64,000 bases of DNA from Pseudomonas sp. FP1742 (GTDB lineage Bacteria > Pseudomonadota > Gammaproteobacteria > Pseudomonadales > Pseudomonadaceae), in assembly GCF_030687145.1 (NCBI RefSeq), contig NZ_CP117460.1, forward strand, positions 3,472,001-3,536,000, given 5' to 3'. The translations under genes and the position numbers were made by a program. This document shows, in pieces, positions 15,898 to 25,327 of the stretch. Positions within the stretch are counted from its first letter, which is position 1. Every line of letters starts with the position of its first letter. The notes under the pieces were generated by a model. That model was given only the letters and a program-made list of their open reading frames with translations. It searched no databases and was not told the origin of the DNA.

Positions 15898-18408
15898 TCA
15901 GGCGAGGAAGGTCGACATGTCCTTGCACACAGCGCTGAACGCCTCGACAAAATGCCGCGCTTCAGCGTCGCTGAGCACCAGCGGCGGCTGGATGCGCATC
16001 ACCCGGTTGTTGTTGGCGGTGACGAACGTCAGCACCCCGTGTTCCCGCGACAGTTTGCTGACGAAGCGCAGCACGAACATTTCCTCGAAGTTTTTCTCCA
16101 CCTCGCTGATGGCCTCCTCGATATGCCGCTTGGCCTTGCCCGACAGCATGCGATAAGTGCCCGCCGCGTTCCCCGGTATCCGGCTTGCGAACTCGCGCAC
16201 GAATGCCTCGACCCCACCGTGGAAGCTGTACTCGAACTCGATGGCAATCATCAGCCCGACACCGCGCACCTCGCGGATGAACGGGTAGCCGCTGACCGCC
16301 TCGCGCAGGGCCTCCTTGAGCTGCCCGCCGACCCGCGCGGCATTGCCGGCCAGGTCTTCGTCGGCGATCACGTCCAGGGTCGCCAGGGCCGAGGCCGAGG
16401 CGAAATTGCCGCCGCCGAAGGTCGAGGTATGCAAGGCGAAGGTATCGATGCTGCCGTAGGCGCGGTCCCACAGCGCCGCGCTGGACAGGGTCGCGCCGAT
16501 GGGCACGGCGCCGCCGGAGAGAGACTTGGACAGCACCAGAATATCCGGCACCACCGCCTCCCACTCGCAGGCGAAAAGCTTGCCGGTGCGCCCCAGACCG
16601 GTCTGGATCTCGTCGAGAATCAACAGGCAGTCATGGGCGCTGCACAGCTCCCGGACCTGTTTCAGGTAGCCCTCCGGCGGCAGTATCACCCCGCCCTCGC
16701 CCTGGATCGGTTCCAGGATAAAGGCGCCGATATCGCCCTGGCGCAAGGCCGATTCCAGCGCGGCCAGATCGCCGAAGGGGATCGAATCGCAGCGCGACAA
16801 CAGCGGTTTGAACGGATCGCGGTGCTTGTCGCGGCCGGTCACCGACAGTGCGCCCAGGGTTTTGCCGTGATAGCCGTTGTCGCAATACAGCAGCCGTGGG
16901 CGACGCATGGCGGCCATGGCCAGCTTCAACGCGGCCTCGATCGCCTCGGTGCCGGAGTTGCTGAAGAACACCCGCTCCAGATTACCCGGCGCCAGTTCGC
17001 TGAGACGCTGCGCCAGCAGACTGGTTTGCAGCGGCACCGAGACGTACTGGACGAAGGTTGGGTGCTGCTGTTGCAAGTATGTCTGCAATGCCTGATTGAC
17101 CCGCGGGTGGTTATGTCCGGTATTCAGGCAGCCATAACCGGCGACGAAATCCAGGTAACGCCCGCCGTCCAGGTCTGTCAGCCAGCAACCGCTGCCGTGG
17201 GTGAACACCCGCTCGATATGGTTGAACTGATAAAACTCGCGCAACACCGGATTAATGTGCTCGCCAAAACAACGCAGGACTTCGGCGCGCAACGCGGTCG
17301 GCTGCTCGGCGGTCGGGGTGGCCGTGGGCCGTCGATGGAAACGGCGCAAGGCCTGGAAGTCTTCTTCGCGCAGACGTTCGCCATAGGACGCCATCGGCGA
17401 CGGGGAGAAACCATGCAGCTCGGCGATCCGGCCGATCTCCAGCACCCGCTCCTCGGGCAGTTCGCGGCCGATGGAAAACGCCTCGGCACGCCCCTCCAGC
17501 GCCAGCACCAGGGTTTCCGCCAGGCAGCCGTTGAGGAATTTCTTCGGTGCCAGCCCCAGGGTCTCGGTGCCGAAACGCAACGCTTCACTGGCCGAAACCA
17601 GACCGCCATCGATGATCAGGATGTCTTTGCGGTCGTGGTGAAACGGCAGCACATCACGGGGTAACGCGGCGTCCACCACCACCGAACCCGGTGCCAGCCG
17701 ATAGGGGTCGATCACCCCGCCACTGGAGGTTGCGGCGACATAGAAACGCACCTCGTCGTAGCAGCTGTCGATGTCTGCGGTCATGCGCACCTGGCCGTGC
17801 ATCTGCGCCGGCAGATACGCCAGGCTTTCGCGGCCTTGCTCGACACTGCCACGGTGTACCAGACGCAAGCGGCAACCGTCCCGGGCCAGCAGCTTGGCGA
17901 TGACCAGGGCAATCGACCCCGGATAACCGACCACGGCCACTTCGCTGTCCGCAGGCGAGACCTCCAGGCGGGCCATGGCTTCCAGCACATTCTTGTAGGC
18001 GGCGTAGGCCGTGAGCGAGTTGCCGGTGGTGACCGGCACGCCGCTGCGGTCCAGGGTCTGCAAGCCGCGATTGCCGACGATGGCGGTAAAACCGCCCAGG
18101 CCAACCAATTGCGCGCCCTGCTCTTTCAGGCTTTGCACACCTTCGAGCACGCGGCCGGCAATGGTTCGCGGCTGGCTGAGCATTTGCTCGGCGGTCAGCG
18201 GCAGGTAATGCAGGATGCCTTCGCAGGTTGCGCCACTGGCACTGACGATGCGCCCGAAGTCGGCGAACGGCACCAGGTTGCGTGGCTGCCAGAGCTGGGC
18301 CTGGTAACCACGATCCTGCTCAACGAGGGTGCGGTCCAGCAGGTCGATGATCTTCACCTGACGTTGCAGGGCGATGGAGGTCGGGTGGGCGATAAATCCG
18401 AATTTCAT
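15898..18408 (-). CDS. Fusion: acyl-ACP/CoA reductase-like domain + class III aminotransferase
   Basis: An 836-residue bifunctional protein. Residues ~1-340 match the cyanobacterial acyl-ACP reductase / predicted amino acid dehydrogenase type (COG5322-like): KFGFIAHPTS start, QLVGLGGFTAIVGNRG, VTTGNSLTAYAAYK, then the nucleotide loop VAVVGYPGSIALVIAKLLA. Residues ~390-830 are a class III PLP aminotransferase, with FVAGYGCLNTGHNHPRV, FFSNSGTEAIEAALK, FILEPIQGEGGV, LILDEIQTGLGRTG and the PLP lysine in VLSKSLSGG. A simple reading is reduction of a thioester to an aldehyde followed by transamination to an amine. The start at 18408 was chosen for its AGGAAAG site; an ATG at 18435 overlaps the upstream stop but lacks one. 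Confidence 0.88.
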   Translation of the reverse strand: MKFGFIAHPTSIALQRQVKIIDLLDRTLVEQDRGYQAQLWQPRNLVPFADFGRIVSASGATCEGILHYLPLTAEQMLSQPRTIAGRVLEGVQSLKEQGAQLVGLGGFTAIVGNRGLQTLDRSGVPVTTGNSLTAYAAYKNVLEAMARLEVSPADSEVAVVGYPGSIALVIAKLLARDGCRLRLVHRGSVEQGRESLAYLPAQMHGQVRMTADIDSCYDEVRFYVAATSSGGVIDPYRLAPGSVVVDAALPRDVLPFHHDRKDILIIDGGLVSASEALRFGTETLGLAPKKFLNGCLAETLVLALEGRAEAFSIGRELPEERVLEIGRIAELHGFSPSPMASYGERLREEDFQALRRFHRRPTATPTAEQPTALRAEVLRCFGEHINPVLREFYQFNHIERVFTHGSGCWLTDLDGGRYLDFVAGYGCLNTGHNHPRVNQALQTYLQQQHPTFVQYVSVPLQTSLLAQRLSELAPGNLERVFFSNSGTEAIEAALKLAMAAMRRPRLLYCDNGYHGKTLGALSVTGRDKHRDPFKPLLSRCDSIPFGDLAALESALRQGDIGAFILEPIQGEGGVILPPEGYLKQVRELCSAHDCLLILDEIQTGLGRTGKLFACEWEAVVPDILVLSKSLSGGAVPIGATLSSAALWDRAYGSIDTFALHTSTFGGGNFASASALATLDVIADEDLAGNAARVGGQLKEALREAVSGYPFIREVRGVGLMIAIEFEYSFHGGVEAFVREFASRIPGNAAGTYRMLSGKAKRHIEEAISEVEKNFEEMFVLRFVSKLSREHGVLTFVTANNNRVMRIQPPLVLSDAEARHFVEAFSAVCKDMSTFLA

Positions 18409-18431
18409 GGGGGTCTTTCCTGGGTTCTGGC

Positions 18432-20846
18432 TCATTGACGGGTCCAAGCGGTTTCGGAGACCAGGCTCAAGCCGTCGCCCTCCGAGTTATGGGCCAGCAA
18501 CACGTCGAAAATATTCAATTGTCCGGGGCGCGTCAGGGCGTTGCGCAGATGCGCTTCATCGAAGCTCACCAGACGTTCGCGGTGCAGGCTGATCGGCCCG
18601 ACTCGCTCCAGCGGTGCCGCCAACGGCGCGGCACTGGTCACCGAAACCTGTTGCGCGCCATTGTGGGCGTAGCGTTTGTCGAGGTAGGTCTGGATCAGCG
18701 ACAACAGGCCGTTGGTGAGGTAGAACAGGGTCACGTTGCGCTTCGCCGCCTCAGGGTCCTCGGCCAGCCCTTGGGCCAGCCGCGCCTCGATATCCGGCAC
18801 CAGCGCCCGGGCGCCGTCGCCGACAAAGGCCAGGACATTGCCGCCGCCGGTCATGGCGATATAGGGCAAGGCCATCAGGGCATCGCCCATCAGGGCGCGT
18901 CCGTACCAGCCGGAAAAGCCCGGATCGGTGCGTGGCACATTGCGCATCGCCGAGATGCCACAGCGGCCGACGTCATAGACGCCGACATAGCGATAGCCCT
19001 GTTGCTCGATCAGTTCGCGCACCAGGTTGCCCAGGCGGCGAAAGAAGTAATTGGAGGTCATCGGCAGGGTTTCGATGTGGTCCGCCGCCACGCTCTCGCT
19101 GGTGGCCGACAACATCTGGAGCTTGGCCCGACGCATGGCGAGGATCTGCGGCTCGACCTCTAATCCCCTTTCGATGTGATCGAGGAACACATCCAGCGGC
19201 ACATCCAGCGCCAGGTCGGTAAACGGCGAAAGATGCCGCGGCTCATGGTTGACCTGCACCACCCGCAACTGACGCTTGAGCTTGCCTTCGGAAAACGGCG
19301 TGGCGGCCTGGTCGACCTTGCCCTTGAGGAAGAACACGCAATGGCTTTGCGGCCCGTTCAATTCGTGGTCGGTGTGCACGAACTGATAGACCCGTCGGCT
19401 GAAGCCATACAACGACAATGGCCCCAGATAGTTCGGCACCGGCCTTCCTTCGTGGTAAGGGCCGACACTGCCGGGCTGGGTGATGCTGTCGGCCAGGCCA
19501 ATGGCCCCGCGCTCAGCCAGGGCATGCACCCGTTGCCGCTGCTGATCGCTGAGCTTGCCGCACTGCCAGAGCAGGTGCAGCGGCTGGTGGTTGATCAGGT
19601 CCAGCGCCTGATCCAGCGCCTCGATCCGGGTGCTGCTGAGAACGGTTGCCGGGGTCGCTGGCGGCTCGGGCAGACGCACATTCAGCGGCACCAGGGGCCG
19701 GGACTCCAGCACTCCTTGAGTGGCGAGGATGAACACCGGCTCGGCCCGCTCGGCGAGCATGGCGAAGGCTTGCTCCAGGCAGGCACCGATCTCCTCGACC
19801 TTGCGGATGAACACCTGGCGCAGGCCCTTGGCCTCGATCACCCGGCGCCCGTCGTTGTCACCATCGTGGGTGCCCTGGAAGGCATACCAGACGCTTTCCG
19901 GGCTGTCGGCGCAGATGATCAGCCCCGGCGCGCCGAGACGCTTGAGGTTGGCCAGGGTGCCACGGAATTCATCGATCATGCCCGAGGTCACGGTGATCAC
20001 ATAGGCCCGACCGAACAGCTGCCATCCGGCCATGGCGCTCACCGCCAGGTTGTGTTCGTTGCAGCCACTGAGGCAACGCACACCCGTGCCGGCGACATTT
20101 TGCTGCATGGACTGAATCAACCCGGCCACCATGGACCCGGTGTAGGAATGAAAATCCCAGCGCTCCTGCCAGCGACTGCGCATGAAGCGAGTCACTTCCG
20201 TCGCCAGGCTCACCGACAGCAGCGGGCCGCTGATGGAGCGCGCCAGCAGGCGGTTGAAGTGCGCGTGTTCCAGGTGATCCAGGACGATCCGCAACAAGTC
20301 CGCACGCCGCGCCGCGCGGTCCTCTCCCGCCACCCGCAGATGGCGATTGCCACCGATGCGGTTCATCCATTGCGCCAAGGCCGACAGGCTGCAATACAGC
20401 AAGGCCGAATGGGGCGACAGACGCGAGTTGGGCGCGGCGGCAATCAACTCGTCGAAAGGGTCGGCGATGCCGGCCTCCTCTTGTTCACCCAGATCGAGAA
20501 TGAACAGCTCGCTCGACAGTTGCGGGTCAAGGTGACGCAACCGCGATTGCGCCGCCTCGACTGAATCGAAGGTCATCAACCACAGATCCGGCAGCGCCGC
20601 GGTATTCGCCGGGCTACCTTGCAAATAGCTCCGGGCCTGGACCATCAGGGCTTCCAGAACCGCCTCACTCCTTGGCCGCGGCCCCAGGGCCCGGTGCATT
20701 TCTTCGCTGCCTCCGATCGTCAGTGGCCAGTCAGCGGCGCTGGCAGGTGGCTGCAAGCCGGCCTGCAACTGCTCGATGACAAAGGTCACATCCTCGATCA
20801 GAGGCTCAGCCTGGGTCACCAGACAGATGCCTAAGGTTGCCTTCAT
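18432..20846 (-). CDS. ThDP-dependent enzyme-like protein (acetolactate synthase-type fold)
   Basis: An 804-residue protein that appears to have PYR-, middle- and PP-type domains of ThDP enzymes. The PYR-like part includes CNEHNLAVSAMAGWQLFGRAY and VTSGMIDEFRGTLANLK. The PP-like part has AFVGDGARALVPDIEARL followed by LFYLTNG, giving GDG-x33-N, longer than the usual 24-27 spacing. The first ~170 residues are unassigned. The ATG at 20846 has AAGGATGAG just upstream; the frame continues further upstream but without a ribosome site. It directly precedes the reductase-aminotransferase, so a carboligation or decarboxylation feeding that enzyme is plausible. Fold confidence is moderate; the substrate is unknown. 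Confidence 0.72.
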   Translation of the reverse strand: MKATLGICLVTQAEPLIEDVTFVIEQLQAGLQPPASAADWPLTIGGSEEMHRALGPRPRSEAVLEALMVQARSYLQGSPANTAALPDLWLMTFDSVEAAQSRLRHLDPQLSSELFILDLGEQEEAGIADPFDELIAAAPNSRLSPHSALLYCSLSALAQWMNRIGGNRHLRVAGEDRAARRADLLRIVLDHLEHAHFNRLLARSISGPLLSVSLATEVTRFMRSRWQERWDFHSYTGSMVAGLIQSMQQNVAGTGVRCLSGCNEHNLAVSAMAGWQLFGRAYVITVTSGMIDEFRGTLANLKRLGAPGLIICADSPESVWYAFQGTHDGDNDGRRVIEAKGLRQVFIRKVEEIGACLEQAFAMLAERAEPVFILATQGVLESRPLVPLNVRLPEPPATPATVLSSTRIEALDQALDLINHQPLHLLWQCGKLSDQQRQRVHALAERGAIGLADSITQPGSVGPYHEGRPVPNYLGPLSLYGFSRRVYQFVHTDHELNGPQSHCVFFLKGKVDQAATPFSEGKLKRQLRVVQVNHEPRHLSPFTDLALDVPLDVFLDHIERGLEVEPQILAMRRAKLQMLSATSESVAADHIETLPMTSNYFFRRLGNLVRELIEQQGYRYVGVYDVGRCGISAMRNVPRTDPGFSGWYGRALMGDALMALPYIAMTGGGNVLAFVGDGARALVPDIEARLAQGLAEDPEAAKRNVTLFYLTNGLLSLIQTYLDKRYAHNGAQQVSVTSAAPLAAPLERVGPISLHRERLVSFDEAHLRNALTRPGQLNIFDVLLAHNSEGDGLSLVSETAWTRQ

Positions 20847-20871
20847 GAACTCATCCTTACTCAAGTCAGAC

Positions 20872-22182
20872 TTACGATTGAATGGCTCGTGGCTGAGGCC
20901 CATGGGCCTCGGCTCGAACCGGACGGGGCGCCAACAGCCTTGTTGGCGCCTCCTGATAAAGACCGGCCGTGGCCGCCGCGATCGAACGCCGGGCAACCAA
21001 GGCCAGCGCACAGACCACGAACATCGCCAGGGACAGCCCGGTCAGCATCCCCACGTGACCGCTGCGGTCGAGGAGCACCCCGGCGGCAATCGGCACCAGC
21101 ATGCGTGTCAGCACGAACAGGCTGGCTTGCAGCCCGTAGTCGGCGGCCTGCCGGTGCGCGCGGGAGAAAAACATCATCAGGGCGAAAACCAGTGTCGACA
21201 CCGCCCCCATGGCCGTGGCCAGCACAAAAGCCGCGACCACCAACCAAACCATCCCGGCCTGCAATCCCACCGCCGCGGTCAGCGCCAGCAGGGCAAACAG
21301 AGCCCAGACCATAAACAGAGGAATCGCCCGCCCCGGCCCCAGGCGCTGAATCAGGCGACCACCCAGCACGCTGGCCAGGGCCCCCACCACGCCTCCGCCA
21401 ACACCGGCAATCAAGGCCACTTGCTGCGCGGCCATGCCCTGGTCCAGCAACAAGGGTTTGAGGTACAGCCAGGCGGCACCGACAAAGGGAAAGCTGCTCA
21501 GCAGTATCCAGGTCCACAGACGCGCACCGGGTTGGCGGAAATAGCCCGACCAGTCGGCCAGAGAAAGTCTGGTCGGCGCGGCAGCTGCGCCCGCGGCGCT
21601 GCTTTCGCGTACCCAGGCCAGGGGCAACAACCCCAACAGCAGCCCCGCGGCCATCAGCAGAAACGGCGCCTGCCAGCCCCAGCGGTTATGCACCAGCAAC
21701 ATCACCCCGGCACCGACGATGGCGCCTAGAAACAGCGCCGCCGAGCGGATGCCGCCGGCGCGAATCCGCTGGGACTCGGGCAGCAGCTTGATCATCAGGG
21801 CATTGACCGGGATGTCTGCCCAGGTCGCCAGCACCCCGGCGCTGAACGCCAGGCCGAACAGGTAGCCGCGATGGGCCGTGATCGCTTGCTGGCTGACCAG
21901 CACCAGCAACAGCGCCAGCATCAGGCACAGCACCAGGGCCCAGATTCGGTAATGCCCGCGCTCGAAACCAAAGCGCTGCACGGGCAACGCCAGCAGGAAC
22001 TTGAACACCGCCGGCAAACCGGCCAGCTGGAACAAGCCGATTTCAGTGCCCGACCAGCCGTGCTCGCGCATCACCAGCGGCAACCCGAGCAGCAGGTAGA
22101 TGCTCGGCACCGCCAACACGAAACTCAGCCAGCCGAACAGCAGTTGCAGACGCCAGGCGCCAGCGCCGTCCTGGCGGTTCAT
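20872..22182 (-). CDS. MFS transporter, RhtX/FptX/AmpG-like (candidate inner-membrane metallophore importer)
   Basis: A 436-residue permease with about 12 hydrophobic spans. The N-terminal stretch HGWSGTEIGLFQLAGLPAV, then FKFLLALPVQRFGF, is typical of the AmpG / RhtX / FptX group, whose siderophore members carry ferri-siderophores across the inner membrane as single proteins. The start overlaps the methyltransferase stop (ATGA at 22179-22182). Its place next to a TonB receptor supports import. The C-terminus (after about residue 400) is a soluble Ala/Pro/Arg-rich tail. Substrate assignment is inference. Confidence 0.85.
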   Translation of the reverse strand: MNRQDGAGAWRLQLLFGWLSFVLAVPSIYLLLGLPLVMREHGWSGTEIGLFQLAGLPAVFKFLLALPVQRFGFERGHYRIWALVLCLMLALLLVLVSQQAITAHRGYLFGLAFSAGVLATWADIPVNALMIKLLPESQRIRAGGIRSAALFLGAIVGAGVMLLVHNRWGWQAPFLLMAAGLLLGLLPLAWVRESSAAGAAAAPTRLSLADWSGYFRQPGARLWTWILLSSFPFVGAAWLYLKPLLLDQGMAAQQVALIAGVGGGVVGALASVLGGRLIQRLGPGRAIPLFMVWALFALLALTAAVGLQAGMVWLVVAAFVLATAMGAVSTLVFALMMFFSRAHRQAADYGLQASLFVLTRMLVPIAAGVLLDRSGHVGMLTGLSLAMFVVCALALVARRSIAAATAGLYQEAPTRLLAPRPVRAEAHGPQPRAIQS

Positions 22183-23219
22183 GAGGCACTCCGACGCGCC
22201 ACCAGCACCGATACCGGCGCCACGGCGAAAGCCACTTCGGGGTAACTGTCGATATTGACGAAACCGGCTTGCTGCAGGGCTTCGCTCAAACCACCGGCGT
22301 GAGTCAACTGGCGCCCGAGCATCTGCATCGACAGGTAATAAGGCATGACCCGCCGAGCGTGCTCCAGGTCGGCGGGGATTTCCGCATGGGCACTGACCAG
22401 CACCCCGCCCGGTCGCAGCGCCGCATGAATCTTGGCCAGGGTCGCGGCCATGTCCGGGACGAAATGCAATACCGAGGAACACCAGATCAGGTCGTAGCCT
22501 TCACCGATCGGATCGCTCGCCAGATCGCCACCGCGAACCCCCAGCCGCCCTTCAAGGCCGGCCCGACGAATGTTATCCGCGGCCACGGTCACGGTCTGGG
22601 CAAAGTCGAACACCTCGCCGGTGAGCGTCGGGTTGTCCCGGGCCAGGGCAATGGCCACCAGCCCCGGACCGCCGCCCAGGTCGAGCATGCGCCGCGCGAC
22701 CGAGAACTCCGGCACCTGGGCCATCAGTCGTAACGCCACATCCACGGTGACCGCCCGCTGTTCCTGGGCGATCTGCAAGCGCGCCGCCGTGGTCCAGTTG
22801 TCGATGGTGGTCGCCACATTCGGCGCCTGGCCGCTGAGCTGGCCGGTGCGCACCTGGTCGCCGAGCTGGCTGCCGAAGTGCCGCAAGCCGCGCAGGCGAA
22901 AGGTCCAGGCGTCACCGCAATAGTCCGGCGCCTCGGCCCGCAGGTAATCGCTGGCCACTGCGGCGTTGCGGTAATGGGGCGGCTGACGATCGTCGCGCTC
23001 CAACAGTTCCATGCTCCACAGAGCCTCCAGCCAATAGCCGGTATTGGCTGGGTCGAGCTGTAACTGCCGGGCAATCGCCAGGGCCGTGACCGGCACTTGC
23101 AGCAGGTTGAACAGTTTCCAGTCCAGGGCGATGCGCAGGACATCGGCGCGTACCGCCGCCAGCGTCAGGTCCCAGTAAGGTTGCAGGGGATGGGGGGATG
23201 CCAGGTTGATTCCGTTCAT
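22179..23219 (-). CDS. SAM-dependent O-methyltransferase with dimerisation domain
   Basis: A 346-residue class I methyltransferase. Residues ~1-110 form the winged-helix dimerisation domain of small-molecule O-methyltransferases (DWKLFNLLQVPVTALAIARQL). The SAM site follows: MLDLGGGPGLVAIAL, then VFDFAQTV, GDLASDPIGEGYDLIWCSSVLHFV and the LRPGGVLV strand. The ATG at 23219 lies 27 bases after the receptor stop; a GTG at 23249 that overlaps that stop is an alternative start. A hydroxyl, carboxyl or thiol of the cluster product is the likely target (inference). PDTC and quinolobactin loci also contain methyltransferases, as I recall. Confidence 0.88.
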   Translation of the reverse strand: MNGINLASPHPLQPYWDLTLAAVRADVLRIALDWKLFNLLQVPVTALAIARQLQLDPANTGYWLEALWSMELLERDDRQPPHYRNAAVASDYLRAEAPDYCGDAWTFRLRGLRHFGSQLGDQVRTGQLSGQAPNVATTIDNWTTAARLQIAQEQRAVTVDVALRLMAQVPEFSVARRMLDLGGGPGLVAIALARDNPTLTGEVFDFAQTVTVAADNIRRAGLEGRLGVRGGDLASDPIGEGYDLIWCSSVLHFVPDMAATLAKIHAALRPGGVLVSAHAEIPADLEHARRVMPYYLSMQMLGRQLTHAGGLSEALQQAGFVNIDSYPEVAFAVAPVSVLVARRSAS

Positions 23220-23245
23220 AGTTCGCCACTCACTCTCTTCATCGT

Positions 23246-25237
23246 TCACAGTTCGTAGCTGACCCGCAGGCCGATCTCTCGTGGCGGGCTGTAGACCCGG
23301 GCGGTGCCATTGAGGTAGCCGACGGCGTCGTAGCGCTTGTCCGCAGCGTTTTTCACATAGGCGCAAATGCCGTAGTGGCTGAAGTCATAACCGGCATTCA
23401 GGTCGATAAGCCCATAGCCGCCACGGCTGTATTGGTTGGCCGAATCCAGATAGATCTTGCCGACGGCACTGATGCCGCCCTGGGCGTACCAACCCTGGGG
23501 GGCGTCATAACGCAGGCTGAGGTGGCCGGTGAGGTCCGGCGCGTAGGGGTTGTGGTTGCCCTGGTAGTCGTTGCTGCCTTCCTTGAAGCGCTCGAACCGG
23601 GTGCGGTTCAGGCCCACGGCACTGACCACCCGCCAGTTGTCGGTGAACAGGTATTCGGCTTCCAGGTCGAGCCCGGTGGAGCGCGCCGAGGCGGCATTGG
23701 TGATATGCACCACGCCGGGCTGGAAGATCTGCTGCACCTGCATGTCACGGACGTCCATCCAGTACAGCGCCGCCGAGTAGCGCAGGCGCTTGTCGTCGAG
23801 CCAGCCCTTGGCTCCGACCTCATAGGTTTTGACTTTTTCCGGGTCGTAGCCGGGGTAATTGGCGGCACTGGAGAAGGCGTTGAAACCGCCGGCGCGGAAA
23901 CCTTCGGCGTAACTGCCATATAGATAGGCATCGGGTTGCCATTCGAATTGCAGGGCCGCCTTGGGGGTGAAGCGTTGCCATTTGGCGCTCTGGCGGCTGC
24001 CGACCGCCGGGTCGATATGCACCTTGTCCTGTTCGGCCCGGGCACCGAGTGTCAGCGTCCAGCGTTCGGCGAGGGGCATCACCCATTGGCCGAACAGCGC
24101 CGTGGTGTTGCCGCCCAATTGCACGTCGGTGCGGGTCAGGCTCAAGGGCTGCTTCTGTTCATAGGACAAATCATGATCGTCGCGATCGGCATAGGCACCG
24201 AGCAGCCACTGGTTGGCGCGCCACTGGCCCTCCAGGCGAAACTCCTGGGACAGGGTGTTCATGTGGAAATCGCGCCCCAGGTGAAACAGGTCCGCGGGCA
24301 TGAAGTCCGTGTCCTGCCGCACCTGGTCGTAGAAGTCATTGCGTGCGGTGATCGAGCGCAGCTTCAGGCCGGTATCGAACTCATGCAGCACGTCCAGGGA
24401 CAGGCTGCGGCCGCTGGAGTGGTTCCAGCTTGAAGTGCCGGAACGCACCTCGCGCCGCGACGCATTCACCGCGCCCCACTGCGAGCCGCCGTCACGATAA
24501 TCCTGGCGGCTGTAGCGCAGGTTGACGTCCGTGGCCAAGCCCGGGGTCCAGCGCAGGACCGTCCGGGCGCTGTGCCGTTCGCGGTCATCGGCCTGGCCGC
24601 CGCGATAGGCGTTGTCGATAAAACCGTCCTGCTCCAGCCATTGCCCGGACACCCCGGCATACAGGGTGTCCGGCACCAGGGCGGTGCTGGCATCGGCGCT
24701 CAGGGTACGCTGGTCGCGGCTGCCGCCACCGGCTTCAATCCGTGCGTAAGGCTCGGTGTCAGGCTGACGGGTATGAATGCTCAAGAGCCCGGTTTCGGCA
24801 TTGCGGCCGTAGAGGGTCGACTGAGGCCCACGGAGGATCTCGACGCGTTCCACCCCCAGCAGATTGTGGTCGAAGCCCTGCGCCATCAAGGTCGGCACGC
24901 CGTCCACCAGCATCAGCATCGATGACGAAAATGCCGTGGAGCTCGAGGTCAGGCCGCGCACCACTGGCAGGTTGGTGCCAGACTGGCCGAAGGGTTGAAA
25001 AGTGAACCCGGGGGTGACCCGGGCCAGGTGCTGCAGATCATCGATGGCGCCCTTGCGCAGGTCTTCGCCGCTTAGCACTGACAGGCTGGCCGGGACTGTC
25101 TCCTGTTCCTGCTCGAACTTGTTCGCGGTGACCATGACCGCCGGCAGTTCTGTCTGCGCAATGACAGTCGTCGTCCCACCCACCCAGCAGCCGATAAACA
25201 GCGTATAACCGCTGGCGTTTAACACATGCATGCTCAT
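23246..25237 (-). CDS. TonB-dependent outer-membrane receptor
   Basis: A 663-residue receptor with a hydrophobic signal segment (about residues 3-27, cut near VIAQ-TELPAV). The plug domain has the TonB-box-like PAVMVTANKFEQEQ, VLSGEDLRKGAIDDLQHLARVTPGF, LMLVDGVPT and VERVEILRGPQSTLYGRNAETG. The 22-strand barrel ends in the typical aromatic-rich VYSPPREIGLRVSYEL. Uptake of the cluster's own metal complex is the expected role. It is the first gene of the minus-strand unit, divergent from the AraC regulator, with a Fur-box-like site between. Several possible ATGs lie within 20 bases; 25237 has GGGGAAAG upstream. Confidence 0.93.
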   Translation of the reverse strand: MSMHVLNASGYTLFIGCWVGGTTTVIAQTELPAVMVTANKFEQEQETVPASLSVLSGEDLRKGAIDDLQHLARVTPGFTFQPFGQSGTNLPVVRGLTSSSTAFSSSMLMLVDGVPTLMAQGFDHNLLGVERVEILRGPQSTLYGRNAETGLLSIHTRQPDTEPYARIEAGGGSRDQRTLSADASTALVPDTLYAGVSGQWLEQDGFIDNAYRGGQADDRERHSARTVLRWTPGLATDVNLRYSRQDYRDGGSQWGAVNASRREVRSGTSSWNHSSGRSLSLDVLHEFDTGLKLRSITARNDFYDQVRQDTDFMPADLFHLGRDFHMNTLSQEFRLEGQWRANQWLLGAYADRDDHDLSYEQKQPLSLTRTDVQLGGNTTALFGQWVMPLAERWTLTLGARAEQDKVHIDPAVGSRQSAKWQRFTPKAALQFEWQPDAYLYGSYAEGFRAGGFNAFSSAANYPGYDPEKVKTYEVGAKGWLDDKRLRYSAALYWMDVRDMQVQQIFQPGVVHITNAASARSTGLDLEAEYLFTDNWRVVSAVGLNRTRFERFKEGSNDYQGNHNPYAPDLTGHLSLRYDAPQGWYAQGGISAVGKIYLDSANQYSRGGYGLIDLNAGYDFSHYGICAYVKNAADKRYDAVGYLNGTARVYSPPREIGLRVSYEL

Positions 25238-25308
25238 TGCTTTCCCCATCAATGAATCAGCGCACTGCCTCCCCCGGAGATGGCAGATGACTTGGAAACA
25301 TGTTATTC

Positions 25309-25327
25309 ATTAATGCGAATGCTTATC
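25309..25327. promoter_or_regulatory. Fur-box-like site between receptor and AraC regulator
   Basis: The 19-mer ATTAATGCGAATGCTTATC matches the Fur consensus GATAATGATAATCATTATC at 13 of 19 positions by eye. It lies in an AT-rich pocket 72 bp upstream of the receptor ATG and 70 bp upstream of the regulator GTG, so it could control both directions. Iron-dependent repression is inferred. Confidence 0.6.

Noticed and set aside
15895..17664. A 589-codon plus-strand open frame
   Set aside because: It is antisense to the reductase-aminotransferase, rich in Gln/Arg/His with no domain or ribosome site.
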